In this document: positions 27,334-28,303 of the stretch, piece after piece
Numbering within the stretch: position 1 is the first letter of the stretch
How the letters are laid out: every line of letters starts with the position of its first letter
Assembly: GCA_003427395.1 (NCBI GenBank)
Contig: BFEA01000002.1
Coordinates: 97,378-125,680 of the forward strand
Reading direction: 5' to 3'
Length of the DNA: 28,303 nucleotides
Source of the DNA: Chara braunii
Lineage: Eukaryota; Streptophyta; Charophyceae; Charales; Characeae
Translations under genes and position numbers: made by a program
The notes under the pieces: model-generated
What the model was told of the DNA's origin: nothing
Databases searched by the model: none
The model's input: only the letters and a program-made list of their open reading frames with translations

Positions 27334-28068
27334 GCATGCATGCTTGCGCGAAAAACCCGGGACTATGCCTAAGCAGGGGAAAAGAGGAAGTGCCTTTTCT
27401 GCATGGCCAGGCCGCGGCGGGGGGGGACGAAACCACTCTCTGCGCATCGACCCAGCCATGCAACGTTGGGACCAATTAGAACAGAGAAGGAAGCGTGCAT
27501 GCGCGGGCGAAGGTGGGGCGGGGAAAAAGACATCAAGAACGAGGAAATTACAGTTGCAATTACACCCGCCAAAAGTTACGGTTACACGCAGGATTAAGGC
27601 GCGGAGAAGTCAGAGCCTAGATTTTGTTGTGGTAAGGTGCGCGCAAACGAGAAGCGCCGTGTAGCCAGATTGTGAGGTGCCTAAGTTCCTAGCCTAAATC
27701 CTTATTACAAAAAGAAATTCTGAAAGGAAACAATTCCGAGAGCCCGCGGGGGCTCGACATCAGTTCGAAAATTCAAAAGCGACGTTCCTGCGTGATGATC
27801 GCACCAAAATTCCCAGTTCCCACAGCAGAACAAGAAAGAAGCTATGGGAACAGTTATCTTTCGTGCTCGCCAAGGCGCGGTCACTTTAACTGCCTACCCG
27901 GGACTTTCCCGGCCCTGGTCCGAAAGTAAAAAAAAAAAAAAAAAAGAGGGCATCCATTTAACTTGCCCGCACGACCCATCCGGATGTTTCTCACCCTACC
28001 AACCCGTCCGAACCCGTGAAGCAGCTTCGCGCAGAAAGTCGCACGTTTACTGGAAACAGTTCGTCACA

Positions 28069-28254
28069 ACACAGGAGGAATGCGCCAATCCTCAACTATA
28101 CACAGACGAAGAAGAGGGGGGTTAGACGAAGAAGAGGAGAAGATGGGAATGTCGTCAACACCAAGTCTTTCGTATAGTCCCAAATAATCCCTCGTCAAAT
28201 GTTTGAATCCCAATGTCAAGTCTGGATCCAAATGTCATCAAATCCCAATGTCAC

Positions 28255-28256
<2 letters not shown>
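28069..28256. other. Flank with short repeats
   Basis: ACGAAGAAGAGG occurs twice (about 28105-28135), and AATCCCAATGTCA occurs twice (about 28207 and 28242). No gene is visible. Confidence 0.5.

Positions 28257-28303
<47 letters not shown>
28257..28303. repeat. (CT)n microsatellite at window end
   Basis: A CT run continues to the last base of the window. Confidence 0.97.

Larger units (their letters stand above)
25735..28068 (-). repeat. Third, divergent LTR (truncated by the large element)
   Basis: On the - strand it starts TGTGACGAACTGTTTCC at 28068, has a TATAAAT box at 27327-27333 and holds a third copy of the LTR ORF, which is cut off exactly at 25734/25735 where the large element's LTR begins. 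The layout (start, TATA, ORF) and spacing match the other LTRs, but sequence similarity is low. A (CT)n tract at 26992-27068 has expanded within it. Confidence 0.65.

Overview
The window looks like accessory, transposon-filled nuclear DNA of a eukaryote, most likely of the green lineage. The primer-binding site resembles that of plant Ty3/gypsy elements (complementary to initiator methionine tRNA), the non-LTR element is L1-like, and there are many long (GA)n/(CT)n tracts and one assembly gap. A charophyte-type alga or land plant fits, but the species cannot be fixed from sequence alone. I see no intact host gene, no rRNA, no convincing tRNA and no CRISPR array.

Layout. (1) About 281-6626, + strand: a decayed L1-like LINE with an ORF1-like stretch, an AP-endonuclease domain, a reverse transcriptase and a C-terminal zinc-knuckle region. 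It is broken by frameshifts and stops, and its RT is split by about 1.3 kb of foreign sequence holding two tandem units of about 0.5 kb. (2) 6627-8480: non-coding DNA with short repeats and hairpins. (3) 8483-8665: the 3' end of a + strand LTR relative, fused to a 136-bp inverted repeat whose arms carry hammerhead-ribozyme-like cores. (4) 8663-25734, - strand: a degenerate Ty3/gypsy element about 17 kb long with LTRs of about 2.7-2.8 kb (left one 3', right one 5'). It has a PBS, a gag with a CCHC knuckle, an aspartic protease, RT and RNase H, then an ORF with a PHD-type zinc finger. No integrase core is visible. Its interior from 11.4 to 17.8 kb is filled by later insertions: an inverted LTR relative, SINE-like repeats, a minisatellite, paired AT-rich hairpins, GA/CT arrays and a 385-nt gap. 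(5) 25735-28068, - strand: a third, divergent LTR into which the big element appears to have inserted.

The most interesting signal is a protein of about 177 residues encoded inside the LTRs. It occurs four times: 8874-9407 (-), 23138-23674 (-), 25739-26280 (-) and 12835-13250 (+). Each copy lies in an LTR-like unit, and in the three - strand units it sits about 1.0-1.2 kb downstream of a TATAAAT box. In a 73-codon comparison of the first two copies I counted 33 changed codons, of which 22 are silent, so the reading frame appears to have been under purifying selection. I do not recognise the protein. In the element's transcript it would be the first ORF, ahead of gag. A second notable feature is the PHD finger between the RNase H tether and the expected integrase position, where it could act as a chromatin reader for targeting.
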